A stretch of DNA of 64,000 nt from Anaerolineales bacterium (GCA_016927315.1 JAFGMV010000053.1:1-64000), one strand, 5' to 3'. Shown: positions 7,315 through 16,728, counted from the first letter of the stretch. Made by a program: numbers and translations. Notes: generated from the sequence alone by a model not told the origin.

Positions 7315-9732
7315 TTATTCCAATATTGTCTTTCCAACCAGCCTGATGTCCCTTGAAGAACTCCCCACCATGATCCTGAACTCTCCCGGTTCGGCGACCC
7401 AGGACTTCTTAACCGGATCATAGAAAGCAAAGGCGCGTTCATCCAGGCTGAAGCTTACCTGCCGGCTCTCCCCGGGATCAAGGGCGACTTTTGTAAAACC
7501 CTTCAATTCCCTGGGTGGGCGCGGCAGGGAGGCTGCCAGATCCCCCACATACAACTGCACGACTTCCTGACCGGTGACATCGCCGGTATTTTTTAACGTC
7601 AGGCGTACTTCCGGGTTTTCACCGGGTTTAAACTTACCGGGCACATACAGATCACTGTATTCAAAGGTAGTGTACGAGAGACCATGCCCAAAGGGAAACA
7701 GCGGCTCGATCTGCATATGATCAAACCAGCGGTAGCCCAGGAAAATTCCTTCGCCATAATGGACTTTGCGCGCCGCCGTGCGGGCTGCATTGAGCCAGGC
7801 CGGACCATCCTGCAGGCGCCTGGGGAAGGTGACCGGCAGCTTTCCGGATGGGTTGACTTCTCCGGTCAAGATCCGTGTTACAGCGTTCCCGTTCTCCTGA
7901 CCCGGATAGTAAGCCAGCAGGACAGCGGCCACTTCGCCGGCCCAAGGCATATGCACTGGCGATCCGACGTTCAGGATCACAATCGTGCGCGGGTTGACGG
8001 CTGCCACGGCCGAGATCAGTTCGTTCTGCCGGCTCATCAGGTCGATACCTTCCCGGTCGATCTCCTCACGCTCAAAAGCCTCCGGCATCCCGACAAAGAC
8101 CAGGGCCGCCTCGGCATTGCGGGCGGCTTCAACAGCGGCCTCGAAGCGGAAGTCCTGGCCTTCGGGATATACCCGGCCAATACCAAGTTTGATATGAAAA
8201 TGGTTTTGGTCCGGGTTGCGAACCGATTCGATTTGAAGGATGTAAGACTGCCCGGCTTTAAGCTGCCGGGCTCCCTTGCTGTAACCGCGGTAAAACACTT
8301 CAGCCGTATCGAAGATGATTTCCCCATCCAGCAACAACCGGGCAGGACCAGCATGGTGCAGGGTGAGGTGGTAATTTCCATCAACCGGTACAGTCAACGG
8401 AGCCTCCCAGCGGACTGATTCAGGCGTCTCATCAAGGTCTGACCAGTCTATGTGGAAGAAGAAATCTGTACCGACATTTTCATTCACGAGCAGTTCAACG
8501 GTAAAATCCTTCCGCGCATAAAAGGTGCAGCGCAGCGGCGCCAGCCAACCAGCCGGTACATCATAAGGCTCGTCGAAATTATCACAGCCGGGTTCATGAA
8601 CCAGTTCCACCTTGTCTCCCAGTTGTTCTTGTAACCCCTGCAGCGGGCTAACCCGGCTGGCAGGGATGACCCGTGAACTGCCGCCGCCGCCGATCACGGC
8701 TTCAGCGGCATTCGGACCAAGGATGGCAATATTACTGAGGTCCCTGATTGGCAAAGCCTGGTTCTCGTTCTTGAGCAGTGTGATGGAGTCCTCTGCCAAA
8801 CGGCGGGCGATATCGCGGTGTTCTGGAGTATTGACCCAACCTTCCATCGCCGGACCATCTTTATCCATACGCCCAGACTGGATCACCAGCTTCAGGATAC
8901 GCCTGGCTGCCTGGTCGATGACCACCGGATCAAGCTGCCAGTTCCGTACTGCGGCAAGCAGCAGTTTGAAATACAATGCCGGACCGGGCATCTCCAGGTC
9001 GAGTCCATTGGCAACCGGTTCACAGATGCTATGCACGGCGCCCCAGTCTGAGATGACCGCCCCTTCAAAGCCCCATTCACCCCGCAGGATGTCATTCAAC
9101 AGGTAGCCGTTTTCACTCGCATAGGTCCCGTTGACACGGTTATAAGAACACATCACCGTCCATGGCTGGGCTTCTTTCACCGCGATCTCAAACTGGGTCA
9201 GGTACAGCTCCCGCAGGGCACGCTCGTCAACTTCAGAGCTGGCCCGGAAACGTTCGATTTCATAATTATTGACGGCATAATGTTTCAGTGCGGCGCCTAC
9301 GCCGCACGACTGTACACCTTTAATATAGGGAACTGCAATGTTCCCTGCAAGGTATGGGTCTTCGGAAAAGGTTTCAAAATTGCGGCCCCCACGTGGATCC
9401 CGCACAAGGTTGACGCAGGGACCGAGCAGGATATCACACCCCATCCCACGCGTCTCCTCGCCAAGTGCCCGTCCGACTTGTTCCATCAAGGTTATGTTCC
9501 AGCAAGCGCCCATCGAAATGCCCGTCGGGAAGGCCGTTGCCGGGCCAACCTTACGCCCAACCTCGGGATTGCAGCTTCGCACCCCATGGGGGCCATCTGT
9601 CATAACAATCGAAGAAATGCCCAGGCGCTCAATGGGGACAGTGTTCCAGATATCCCTGCCCGAAAGCAGGGAAATTTTCTCTAGCAGGGTCAATTGGTCA
9701 TTCAATTCATCTACTCGCTGGTTGATATCCAT
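7315..9732 (-). CDS. GH3 beta-glycosidase with PA14 insert
   Basis: An 805-residue glycoside hydrolase family 3 protein, probably a beta-glucosidase releasing terminal sugars from beta-glucans or glycosides. N-terminal TIM barrel (1-320) with MTDGPHGVR, LKHYAVNNYE and the nucleophile Asp in AVISDWGAVHS; alpha/beta sandwich (320-680) interrupted by a PA14-like carbohydrate-binding insert (about 400-520, YHLTLHHAGPARLLLDG); C-terminal fibronectin-III-like domain (about 710-800). No signal peptide is visible, so it is probably cytoplasmic and acts on imported oligosaccharides. The ATG lies 10 bases after AGGAG. A LacI-type operator is 29 bases upstream. It heads a minus-strand carbohydrate block. 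Confidence 0.93.
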   Translation of the reverse strand: MDINQRVDELNDQLTLLEKISLLSGRDIWNTVPIERLGISSIVMTDGPHGVRSCNPEVGRKVGPATAFPTGISMGACWNITLMEQVGRALGEETRGMGCDILLGPCVNLVRDPRGGRNFETFSEDPYLAGNIAVPYIKGVQSCGVGAALKHYAVNNYEIERFRASSEVDERALRELYLTQFEIAVKEAQPWTVMCSYNRVNGTYASENGYLLNDILRGEWGFEGAVISDWGAVHSICEPVANGLDLEMPGPALYFKLLLAAVRNWQLDPVVIDQAARRILKLVIQSGRMDKDGPAMEGWVNTPEHRDIARRLAEDSITLLKNENQALPIRDLSNIAILGPNAAEAVIGGGGSSRVIPASRVSPLQGLQEQLGDKVELVHEPGCDNFDEPYDVPAGWLAPLRCTFYARKDFTVELLVNENVGTDFFFHIDWSDLDETPESVRWEAPLTVPVDGNYHLTLHHAGPARLLLDGEIIFDTAEVFYRGYSKGARQLKAGQSYILQIESVRNPDQNHFHIKLGIGRVYPEGQDFRFEAAVEAARNAEAALVFVGMPEAFEREEIDREGIDLMSRQNELISAVAAVNPRTIVILNVGSPVHMPWAGEVAAVLLAYYPGQENGNAVTRILTGEVNPSGKLPVTFPRRLQDGPAWLNAARTAARKVHYGEGIFLGYRWFDHMQIEPLFPFGHGLSYTTFEYSDLYVPGKFKPGENPEVRLTLKNTGDVTGQEVVQLYVGDLAASLPRPPRELKGFTKVALDPGESRQVSFSLDERAFAFYDPVKKSWVAEPGEFRIMVGSSSRDIRLVGKTILE

Positions 9733-9760
9733 GGGAAAGAGACTCCTGTGTATTTATTAA

Positions 9761-9774
9761 TGCAACCGGTTGCA
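9761..9774. promoter_or_regulatory. LacI-family type operator
   Basis: TGCAACCGGTTGCA is a perfect 14-bp palindrome matching the LacI/GalR family pattern TGnAAnCGnTTnCA at every fixed base. It lies just upstream of the GH3 start, between a possible -10 (TAAAAT on the minus strand, about 9791-9796) and the gene, a position suited to repression. No LacI-type regulator is encoded in the window. Confidence 0.75.
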
Positions 9775-9827
9775 GGGCAGCCAGACTTATTTTACTTGGT
9801 TATGCCGGGAAAAGAAAGGGAGAATCT

Positions 9828-10721
9828 TCACAAAGCCTGTTCAGCCATCACAAATGCCCCCAGAATGCCTGCTTTCCCTTCAAGCGCTACTGGTACGATG
9901 TACTCATCGATATGGTTGAGAATCAAGGGTGATTGTATGTAGCCATTCAAAATCTCAAGAACTTTTTGATGCACCATGGGTAGGAGCTGCTGCTGTGAAG
10001 ATACCCCCCCACCCAGGATAATCCGCTGCGGCGACAAAACACAAATATACCCAGACAGCGCCAGTGCGATATAATGCGCTTCCAATTCCCAGGCAGGGTG
10101 ATCAGGCGGCAGGGTTTCAGCCCGCTGCCCCCAGCGGTTTTCGATAGCCGGGCCGGCTGCCAGACCCTCGAAGCAGTTCTTGTGAAAAAGGCAGAATCCT
10201 TCATAAGGATCGACTTCTGGATTCCTTGGCAGCAGAACATGGCCCATTTCGGGGTGAAGTAAACCGTGCACCAACTCCCCGTTGGCCATGACGCCACCGC
10301 CAATTCCGGTGCCAATGGTCAGGTAGATAAAGGTATCCAGACCGCGAGCCGCCCCCCAACGCCACTCACCCAAGGCGGCGCCATTGACATCCGTATCGAA
10401 CGCAACCGGAATATCGAAGTCAGCCGCTACCATCCCAAGTACGTCCGCATTTGACCATCCTGGTTTGGGAGTCGACAAGATATGCCCGAATGTCACAGAA
10501 CCAGGCCTGGGGTCCAACGGGCCAAAAGAAGCGAATCCTATCGAGTCCAGTCTGCCATGCACCTGTTCTGCCTGCTTGAAAAATGCAACAACCTGCTGCA
10601 TGGTCTCTTCAGGAGTGGTTGTCGGGAAACGACCCTCAGCCCGGATATCTTCTGGCCCGCTGCCAACCGCACACATAAATTTTGTCCCACCACCCTCAAT
10701 ACCGCCGTATAGTCTAGCCAT
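9828..10721 (-). CDS. ROK-family sugar kinase, fructokinase-like
   Basis: A 297-residue ROK kinase. The N-terminal phosphate loop is [15 protein letters not shown], the catalytic Asp lies in [18 protein letters not shown], and TIGTGIGGG binds nucleotide. The Zn-binding segment is GHVLLPRN, then [18 protein letters not shown], the pattern of YdhR-type fructokinases rather than of the glucokinase form. It phosphorylates a hexose, probably fructose or mannose (inference). Start: ATG after AGGAGAGACCA. It sits 95 bases from the GH3 start on the same strand, and would feed sugar released by that enzyme into glycolysis. Confidence 0.9.
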   Translation of the reverse strand: MARLYGGIEGGGTKFMCAVGSGPEDIRAEGRFPTTTPEETMQQVVAFFKQAEQVHGRLDSIGFASFGPLDPRPGSVTFGHILSTPKPGWSNADVLGMVAADFDIPVAFDTDVNGAALGEWRWGAARGLDTFIYLTIGTGIGGGVMANGELVHGLLHPEMGHVLLPRNPEVDPYEGFCLFHKNCFEGLAAGPAIENRWGQRAETLPPDHPAWELEAHYIALALSGYICVLSPQRIILGGGVSSQQQLLPMVHQKVLEILNGYIQSPLILNHIDEYIVPVALEGKAGILGAFVMAEQAL

Positions 10722-10800
10722 TGGTCTCTCCTGACAATTGACTTGTTTTCAATCAAGTATTCCTTCAAATCACCACACAACCACCGGGCCCCACAACAGG

Positions 10801-12435
10801 TCAATACAGCAGTTCCCATAAAGCCTGGACTTTCAACCAACGGTACTCGTATGGTTGAAGCTGGAATTCAATCTGTCCCTTCTGGAAAGAAGGGGTATCC
10901 CGGTGCAGCAAGTCGATCAAGTTTTGTCCATGCATTCCACAAGAAATGGTTTGTACCTGGTCGCTGAGATTGTTCAAGATAATCAATCGTTCGCCGCCAA
11001 GGTTACGGACATACCCTGCCACAGCCCTGGTGTTACAATCCAGCCATTCGAAGTCTCCCCGGCTAAAAGCCGGTTCGCCCTTGCGAACCGAGATCATCCC
11101 TTTGATTGTCTGCCAGAGTGATCCGGGGGTTTGCATCTGTGTTTCGACATTCACCCGATGATATCCATAAACATCATCATCGATAAGAGGGGCATACGTT
11201 GTTTCATTCCGGGAAAACCCGGCATTCATAGACTGGTTCCACTGCATGGGGGTACGGACGCCATTGCGATCTTCCAGCCAGATATTGTCTCCCATACCAA
11301 TCTCATCACCATAATAGATGATGGGAGAACCGGGTAATGTAAACAGCATTGAATTCAGCAGTTCAATTTTTCTGCGGTCATTATCAAGCAGCGGCGCCAG
11401 GCGGCGGCGAATCCCCTGGTTTAGACGCATACGTGGTTCAGGAGCGTACTCCTTCCACAGCCACTCCCGCTCTTCTGGGGTCACCATCTCCAGCGTCAGT
11501 TCGTCATGATTACGCAGGAAAATACACCACTGGTTGGTCTCCGGAATTGGCGGGGTATGGTCCAAGATCCACTGCAAAGCTGAGCGGTCCCCCTTTCGAA
11601 TGGACATAAACAGACGCGGCATTACCGGAAAATGGAAACCCATATGGAACTCATCCGTACCGTCACCAAAGTAAGGCAGGACTTCTTCCGGCCACTGGTT
11701 GGCTTCGGCCAATAATATCCGATCGGGGTAGTTTTCGTTCAAATACTCCCGAATCTTCTTCAAATATGCATGCGTTTCGGGCAGGTTTTCGCAATTGGTA
11801 CCTTCTCGCTCAATCAGGTACGGAACAGCATCTGCACGGAAACCATCCACCCCCAGGTCGAGCCAGAAAGCAATCACTTTCAGTATCTCATCCTGCACTG
11901 CAGGATTATCAAAATTCAAATCTGGCTGCGAGGCATAAAACCGGTGCCAGTAATACTGCCCGGCTTCCTCGTCCCAGGTCCAGTTGGACTCCACTGAATC
12001 CAGGAATATTATGCGCGCCTCTGAAAACATTTGATCTGAATCGCTCCACACATAATACTCCCGGTAGACTGAGTTTTTATCTTTCCGTGCAGCCTGAAAC
12101 CAGGGATGCTGGTCAGAAGTATGGTTCAGCACCAGATCAGTGATCACCCGCATATCCCGTTGATGGGCAGCATCGAGCAGTGCTTTAAAATCATCCAGGG
12201 TACCGTAGTCAGGATGGATATTGTAATAATCAGCAATATCGTAGCCGTCATCCTTGAGCGGTGACGGGTAGATTGGCAGCAGCCAAAGACAATCTACCCC
12301 CAGCTCTTTCAAATAATCCAGTTTGCTCATCAACCCGCGCAAGTCCCCGTATCCATCACCATTGCTGTCGTAAAAAGCACGTACATTTACCTCATAAAAA
12401 ACCACGTCTTTATACCAGAGAGAATCATTCATCAT
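10801..12435 (-). CDS. treS: Trehalose synthase (maltose isomerase), GH13
   Basis: A 544-residue alpha-amylase superfamily protein of the TreS type, which interconverts maltose and trehalose. The N-terminal [38 protein letters not shown] and [13 protein letters not shown] are typical of TreS. Catalytic residues are visible: Asp in [11 protein letters not shown], Glu in [11 protein letters not shown], Asp in FLRNHDEL. Length fits TreS without a fused maltokinase, and no maltokinase gene is nearby. Two consecutive ATG codons start it, with only a weak ribosome binding site. Same strand as the ROK kinase and GH3 genes. Confidence 0.9.
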   Translation of the reverse strand: MMNDSLWYKDVVFYEVNVRAFYDSNGDGYGDLRGLMSKLDYLKELGVDCLWLLPIYPSPLKDDGYDIADYYNIHPDYGTLDDFKALLDAAHQRDMRVITDLVLNHTSDQHPWFQAARKDKNSVYREYYVWSDSDQMFSEARIIFLDSVESNWTWDEEAGQYYWHRFYASQPDLNFDNPAVQDEILKVIAFWLDLGVDGFRADAVPYLIEREGTNCENLPETHAYLKKIREYLNENYPDRILLAEANQWPEEVLPYFGDGTDEFHMGFHFPVMPRLFMSIRKGDRSALQWILDHTPPIPETNQWCIFLRNHDELTLEMVTPEEREWLWKEYAPEPRMRLNQGIRRRLAPLLDNDRRKIELLNSMLFTLPGSPIIYYGDEIGMGDNIWLEDRNGVRTPMQWNQSMNAGFSRNETTYAPLIDDDVYGYHRVNVETQMQTPGSLWQTIKGMISVRKGEPAFSRGDFEWLDCNTRAVAGYVRNLGGERLIILNNLSDQVQTISCGMHGQNLIDLLHRDTPSFQKGQIEFQLQPYEYRWLKVQALWELLY

Positions 12436-12491
12436 ACTAAAAGTTTACCAATAAAATGATCCGGGGCAAAAAATTAATATGAAGATGTAAA

Positions 12492-12518
12492 TAAAAATGC
12501 CTTCCCAGTGGAAGGCAT
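12492..12518 (-). terminator. Intrinsic terminator, minus strand
   Basis: ATGCCTTCC/GGAAGGCAT, a perfect 9-bp stem with a 4-base loop, followed on the minus strand by TTTTTATTTA. It ends the transcript of the membrane protein gene at 12538, separating it from treS. Confidence 0.85.
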
Positions 12519-12537
12519 CTGAACCTGGTGCGCTAGC

Positions 12538-13242
12538 CTATGATACAACAGTCCTGACAACCTCCTCCAGCTGCTGTTTCCCGGACCTATTTCTACCAAC
12601 CGACAATCCCGCCCCACTCAGGACAAGGCCTAACCCAAGACCATTCATGACCAGAGGCCATGCACCTGCCCAGTTGACGCCTCCGGCTGTCATGGTATGC
12701 GAGGCTGCGCCCCACAACGGCGCAGCCAGTGTAAGCAAACCGCAGCTAATTACGGTGATTGCTGCCGCATTTGCTCCAGTGTCTGGATCATCGGCATTCC
12801 AGTCAAAATTGGCGCCTCTCCAGACCGGTGGAAACCGGAAAAGGAGGAATACCAGCAGTGTGAATCCTGTGGTGAATACCACCATATCTACCGGCATCGA
12901 AGCACCCCGCAATATACGCGAAGTATAGATGTGCAAACCGCCAACCAGCATACCGGCAACCAGGGTCCAGACTGCATATTTGTACGCATTGGCTTTGCCG
13001 CGGATCAACAGCACAACACTCCAGATTCCATTAAGACCGATTCCGACAGTCGCGATCACATAGAAGATATACAAGCCCTGCATCTGGGCCAGGGGGCTCA
13101 TTGAGGCAGACCACTGTGGATTCTGAGGATTAAAGGCAGAACAGGCTGTACCAGCGCCTCCCATAAGCGTGAATGCGGCTGTCAATCCCATCAATACAAT
13201 TCCAAAGATACGCAATATCCGGCCCCACCATGTATTACGCAT
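12538..13242 (-). CDS. Multi-pass membrane protein, unknown function
   Basis: A 234-residue protein with about six hydrophobic segments (near 10-30, 55-80, 88-108, 120-140, 160-178, 190-212) and a short charged C-terminus. It contains WSASMSPLAQMQGLYIFYVIATVGIGLNG in two parts around a conserved-looking YxxA region; I do not recognise the family. It is the last gene of a minus-strand block of small membrane proteins and has its own terminator downstream. Function unknown; the position next to a Crp/Fnr regulator hints at a role in energy or redox stress (weak inference). Confidence 0.75.
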   Translation of the reverse strand: MRNTWWGRILRIFGIVLMGLTAAFTLMGGAGTACSAFNPQNPQWSASMSPLAQMQGLYIFYVIATVGIGLNGIWSVVLLIRGKANAYKYAVWTLVAGMLVGGLHIYTSRILRGASMPVDMVVFTTGFTLLVFLLFRFPPVWRGANFDWNADDPDTGANAAAITVISCGLLTLAAPLWGAASHTMTAGGVNWAGAWPLVMNGLGLGLVLSGAGLSVGRNRSGKQQLEEVVRTVVS

Positions 13243-13268
13243 GTCTTACTCCTTTTCCTAAAACAAGA

Positions 13269-13874
13269 CTAACCAAAAAGAAAGCCCAAAACAAATGCAG
13301 CTGTGGTACAGGTTAACAAAACAGGCAGGATTCTCAAGATGGTATCCTGCGGTAAAATTGGCCGCCCAATCCTGAAGAATGACAACATCAGGCCAACAAT
13401 CCCGATCAGCGCACCTCCAAAACCAACCAGGGCATATGCTGGCCTGGCGATCCCTTGGGCTGCCAATACAATCGGCAGCAGGAAAATAGTCAACCCGGCG
13501 ACCCCATGCACAACAGCCAGGACAATAACCGGCAGCCTGCCTGCCAACCGGATACTGCGAGTAAACAGCACAGCCAGGAAACCAAAGATGGCGAAATATA
13601 AATAGGCGCTTCGAAAGGCTGCCAGGTGTTCCCATACCAGTCCCAAAGAAAGGCTAAGCGGAATAATGGTTGAGATAATGACCACAATCCGGCTGTCCAG
13701 AACCTCAAACCCCAGAATAACCAGCAGCAAGCAAGCAACCAGCAGTACCCCAAAACCGATTGTATAGGCTGTGATGGGAACGTATCCCAGCCCATCGATC
13801 CCGACTGCAACCTGGTATGCAGCCAGAAGAGCAGTGATCAGCAGCAAGATACGATCAAAGGCAGTGATCTTCAT
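13269..13874 (-). CDS. Membrane protein, paralogue of the 14594-15241 gene
   Basis: A 201-residue protein with six or seven hydrophobic helices and few charged residues. It aligns by eye with the protein at 14594-15241: both have an LLLxTxLxAxYxV start, VLL..LLxxLGxxxL, LIPLxLSxG, AIxGFLAV, an HGxAGLxIFLxP segment, VGxGGxLIGIxG and a final AFxxGF. The pair therefore arose by duplication. Family and function are unknown. The conserved His in HGxAGL could bind metal or haem (speculative). It lies 26 bases upstream of the 12538-13242 gene. Confidence 0.75.
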   Translation of the reverse strand: MKITAFDRILLLITALLAAYQVAVGIDGLGYVPITAYTIGFGVLLVACLLLVILGFEVLDSRIVVIISTIIPLSLSLGLVWEHLAAFRSAYLYFAIFGFLAVLFTRSIRLAGRLPVIVLAVVHGVAGLTIFLLPIVLAAQGIARPAYALVGFGGALIGIVGLMLSFFRIGRPILPQDTILRILPVLLTCTTAAFVLGFLFG

Positions 13875-13880
13875 TCAAGT

Positions 13881-14081
13881 TTAGATCGAGAGCAGGATCA
13901 TGGAAGCAAGCATGTACAACGAAGCATACTTGAACAAACTGAAATTGATCCGTTCTGAAGGCCGAAAGACTATAGCAAAGGAAAGTAAAAGCAGGCCTGT
14001 CTGCAGTGATTTGATCAGAGGCCAATACAGATCAATCTTGGATCTAAACACATTGATATTCGATTTTGCATCCATACTCAT
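13881..14081 (-). CDS. Small membrane protein, unknown
   Basis: A 66-residue frame ending six bases before the start of the next minus-strand gene. Residues 1-20 are polar (SMDAKSNINVFRSKIDLYW), then two hydrophobic stretches (about 26-38 and 50-66). AAAGGT lies nine bases before the ATG at 14081. Tight spacing to the downstream gene and the membrane character shared with its neighbours support it; no homologue is recognised. Confidence 0.45.
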   Translation of the reverse strand: MSMDAKSNINVFRSKIDLYWPLIKSLQTGLLLLSFAIVFRPSERINFSLFKYASLYMLASMILLSI

Positions 14082-14144
14082 CAAAGTTACCTTTGAGGAA
14101 ATCTTCAGTTCCCAATTCTAAGCAAAAAGTCTTCCAATGTAAAT

Positions 14145-14186
14145 CCTCAATCAACAATCCTCAATCAACAATCCTCTACCAACAAT
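14145..14186. repeat. 14-base tandem repeat, three copies
   Basis: CCTCAATCAACAAT occurs twice in a row (14145-14158, 14159-14172), followed by a third copy with two changes, CCTCTACCAACAAT (14173-14186). It is a short minisatellite in otherwise non-coding sequence. Confidence 0.9.
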
Positions 14187-14382
14187 TATCTGACACACCT
14201 GAAGCCAACTCCCGGGCTGGCATATACCAGCGCGGCCAGCGGTCCCCTGGGCGGTTTCTCCCATACCGACGCGGCCGGAAGGCGCCAATCATAATAATCA
14301 CAATAGCCTTTGGCGCCAAACCACGAAACCATTGCCATAGGATGAATTTCATGACCGGCTTGAACAGTGCAGGCAGAGCCAT
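14176..14382 (-). CDS. Possible small basic protein
   Basis: A 68-residue frame with a hydrophobic stretch (IVIIMIG) and a very basic, aromatic-rich middle (FRPRRYGRNRPGDRWPRWYM). The upstream GGGTAAG is a weak ribosome binding site. Its 3' end runs into the 14-base tandem repeat. It fits the surrounding minus-strand block in orientation only; it could be chance. The rest of the 14383-14593 gap shows nothing I can name. Confidence 0.25.
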   Translation of the reverse strand: MALPALFKPVMKFILWQWFRGLAPKAIVIIMIGAFRPRRYGRNRPGDRWPRWYMPARELASGVSDNCW

Positions 14383-14593
14383 CAAAACTTACCCGTTATG
14401 TGGCATCCTACAGTGGAAAAAACATCCAATCACCGGCATCAATTCTTACTTCATGCTTAAAATGTATAGAACTCATCTCCAGGACAATAGCCAACGACTT
14501 CATGATCCTGGAATTTCACCTATCCTTCTGCCAGGGCTTTGTTCATGAAACCTGCATACTACCTGGCGGTTACAGCAGTAACCATGATATCAA

Positions 14594-15241
14594 TCAGTTT
14601 TTGATATCCTTGACAAACCCCCAAGCAAATGCCATGGTCATGAGGAAAAGCAACAGGGCAAGAATATTGTAGACCAATTCTGGGGTGAAAATCCCTAACA
14701 ATGGGGTATTCATGCTCAAGAATGCCAGGGCAATACCACCAATACCGATCAACCCGCCGCCCACGCCAACCCACCAAAAACCGTTGGCAGGTTTTGCGCC
14801 AGTGACAGAATTCTTTGCAAAAAATGGGCCGAGGAAAATCACCAGACCGGCGATTCCGTGAAAAAGCGGAACCGCAATCTTACGAACCATTTCCCAACCG
14901 GCAAAGCTGGTTACAGCAATTGCCAGGAAACCTACTGTCGCGAACCATTTGAACTGTTTTTTCCACGATTGGAAGTACTGTTCAGCAATTCCCATGGAAA
15001 GGCCCAGAGGGATCAGGCTTGCGACAGTCAAAACGAACGGCGTCCCCAGAATGTCATATCCAAGAAAGATGAGCAATACTCCCGAGACAAACAGCACAAC
15101 GAAGGCCATGATATAGTACCAGACATAGGGCTGTTTCTCCCAGCCCCAGCGCTGCCAAAAACGCCAGACCAGGTAAACCGCAGTCAGCCCCGTCAGCAAG
15201 AGCAAAATGATATCCAGGATAGTCGGGTGATTCATGTGCAT
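14594..15241 (-). CDS. Membrane protein, paralogue of the 13269-13874 gene
   Basis: A 215-residue protein with about seven hydrophobic helices. It starts ATG-CAC-ATG; the second ATG (MNHPTIL) is equally possible, after TAGGAG. It shares LIPLGLSMG, GFLAIAVTS, PLFHGIAGLVIFLGPF, GGGLIGIGG and a final AFAWGF with the gene at 13269, so the two are paralogues. Function unknown. A CRP-like palindrome at 15306-15321 is centred about 41.5 bases before a likely start point (-10 CATAAT, 15279-15284), the classical class II activator position, so activation by a Crp/Fnr protein is a reasonable inference. Confidence 0.78.
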   Translation of the reverse strand: MHMNHPTILDIILLLLTGLTAVYLVWRFWQRWGWEKQPYVWYYIMAFVVLFVSGVLLIFLGYDILGTPFVLTVASLIPLGLSMGIAEQYFQSWKKQFKWFATVGFLAIAVTSFAGWEMVRKIAVPLFHGIAGLVIFLGPFFAKNSVTGAKPANGFWWVGVGGGLIGIGGIALAFLSMNTPLLGIFTPELVYNILALLLFLMTMAFAWGFVKDIKN

Positions 15242-15278
15242 TCTCCTAATTCATAAAGAGCCAGTATTCGATAATGCG

Positions 15279-15284
15279 ATTATG
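15279..15284 (-). promoter_or_regulatory. -10 element for the membrane protein gene
   Basis: CATAAT on the minus strand. It has no good -35 of its own, consistent with an activator-dependent promoter served by the adjacent CRP-like site. Confidence 0.45.
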
Positions 15285-15305
15285 ACATGAATACTCATCC
15301 CGGTA

Positions 15306-15321
15306 TGTAACATAAATCACA
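15306..15321. promoter_or_regulatory. CRP/FNR-type binding site
   Basis: TGTAA-CATAAA-TCACA matches the CRP pattern TGTGA-N6-TCACA with one change. It lies between the divergent membrane protein gene (minus) and the Crp/Fnr regulator gene (plus), so it could serve both activation and autoregulation. Confidence 0.65.
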
Positions 15322-15439
15322 ATTCACTAATTGAACAAAAGCCCGGGTGGCTGCTCCGGTGATCCCATAGCGACGATAAAATCTACAACATTTTGCGCAC
15401 CCCAAACATTCGACTTCCCACTCCCCGAACTAACCGTTA

Positions 15440-15445
15440 TATAAT
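15440..15445 (+). promoter_or_regulatory. -10 element of the Crp/Fnr gene
   Basis: Perfect TATAAT, 35 bases before the GTG start. The -35 side is weak (TTCCCA at 15415-15420, 19-base spacer). Confidence 0.55.
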
Positions 15446-15479
15446 TCAGGTAGTATTCCAAACTCAGGAGAAAACATCG

Positions 15480-16163
15480 GTGACCCAGCCTATACGAAAT
15501 CTGCTGGCAAGTAACGCCATTTTTACCACACTGGATGAGGCAAACCGGGAAACCTTGCTGGGGAAAGCATCTCCACGGAGATACCATGCCGGCGAATTCC
15601 TGGCCCATAATGGAGATATCTGGCCGTTCATTTTCATCATAACAAAGGGAGAAATTGTGGCTGCAAAAGAATCAAGTGAAGGACGCAGCCTGATTGTGGC
15701 CACTTTCAGTGATGGTGAAGTATTCTGGGGTCCGGCATTTTTCTCTCCCGAACAACCGATACCCGTTGCGTTGAAAACCAGTCAGGATACTGAGATCTAT
15801 CTATGGTCACGGGAGAGTATTTTACCGACCCTGCTGGAAAATGGGGAAATGTCTTGGGAGTTATCCCGCCTGTTGGTCAACCGGATGCTGCGGGCCAACA
15901 CAATCATTGAAGAACTGGCCTTCCAATCGGTAGCAGGGCGGCTGGCTCGATTATTGTCGGAACTACAGTCTAATAAAGATGAGGGGGCTATCGCCCGCAG
16001 CCTGACATTAGACGAAATGGCTGCCCGTATTGGAAGCACCCGTGAAATGGTGTGCCGCTTCCTGCATCAGTTTTCAGACGAGGGCATCATCAATATCACG
16101 CGCACAGAATTTACAATCACAAATAAGGAAAAATTAGGAGAACTGGCTCAAACAGTCAAATAA
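15480..16163 (+). CDS. Crp/Fnr-family transcription regulator
   Basis: A 227-residue regulator: cyclic-nucleotide-binding-like beta-roll (about 10-120, with GEFLAHNGD and GEVFWGPAFF), a long dimerisation helix (about 120-150), and a C-terminal winged helix (about 155-225) with the recognition helix region RIGSTREMVCRFLHQFSDEGII. It lacks the N-terminal cysteine cluster of true FNR, so it is not an Fe-S O2 sensor of that type; the effector is unknown. An ATG 87 bases upstream is in frame, but CAGGAG (15465-15470) lies nine bases before the GTG at 15480, which I take as the start. It probably acts at the TGTGA-N6-TCACA-like sites in the window (inference). Confidence 0.88.
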   Translation: MTQPIRNLLASNAIFTTLDEANRETLLGKASPRRYHAGEFLAHNGDIWPFIFIITKGEIVAAKESSEGRSLIVATFSDGEVFWGPAFFSPEQPIPVALKTSQDTEIYLWSRESILPTLLENGEMSWELSRLLVNRMLRANTIIEELAFQSVAGRLARLLSELQSNKDEGAIARSLTLDEMAARIGSTREMVCRFLHQFSDEGIINITRTEFTITNKEKLGELAQTVK

Positions 16164-16213
16164 TGACCGGCAGGTAAATATGGAATGACATGAAGCGAAC
16201 GTTGATTTTCTGA

Positions 16214-16591
16214 TTAACCTCCAAAGAACAATTCCAACCAGACCTGCCAGTGAGGCAGTGGCGTCGGCAGGCTGGTCGGCGCCTTTGTTACCACCGGTTC
16301 GCTGCCCGGTTCCGGGAGAGGGACCACTTTGAAATCGCCAGGTTTGGCCCGATTCCCTTCCCCACGCGCCCAATCTTCCACCGGCAGATCAGATTCAGCG
16401 ACCACAACCCGGGTTTGCAACACAGCCTGGGTCTGCATCACCTGAGTAGCATGGGCATATACCAGGGTCGCCTGCCGGTTTAAGCGGTCAAGTTTTTCCA
16501 GGCGGGTATTGAAATCCATCACCAGAAACGCCAATAACATGATCCCCGCAATCGCTGCAACTCGACGAATGTTGATTGGCCAACTGTCCAT
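16214..16591 (-). CDS. Single-pass protein with short coiled coil, FtsB-like layout
   Basis: A 125-residue protein: cytoplasmic N-terminus (MDSWPINIRR), one membrane helix (about 11-25), a helical, charge-patterned stretch (FNTRLEKLDRLNRQATLVYA), then a proline-rich extracellular tail ending WQVWLELFFGG. The layout resembles the septum-formation protein FtsB/DivIC, but the tail differs and no sequence motif is decisive. It converges with the Crp/Fnr gene and diverges from rplI. Confidence 0.6.
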   Translation of the reverse strand: MDSWPINIRRVAAIAGIMLLAFLVMDFNTRLEKLDRLNRQATLVYAHATQVMQTQAVLQTRVVVAESDLPVEDWARGEGNRAKPGDFKVVPLPEPGSEPVVTKAPTSLPTPLPHWQVWLELFFGG

Positions 16592-16728
16592 AGCATAATC
16601 TTACCCTTAGTTGTTTCCCCTGACAAGCCACCACTGGCTGGGAAACTGTCTTCAGCCGGTTTCAGCAAGGATGTTACGAGGATCAAAGAAAGATCACCAG
16701 AGTCAAAACCCGTGCTTTTGTGAAAAAA

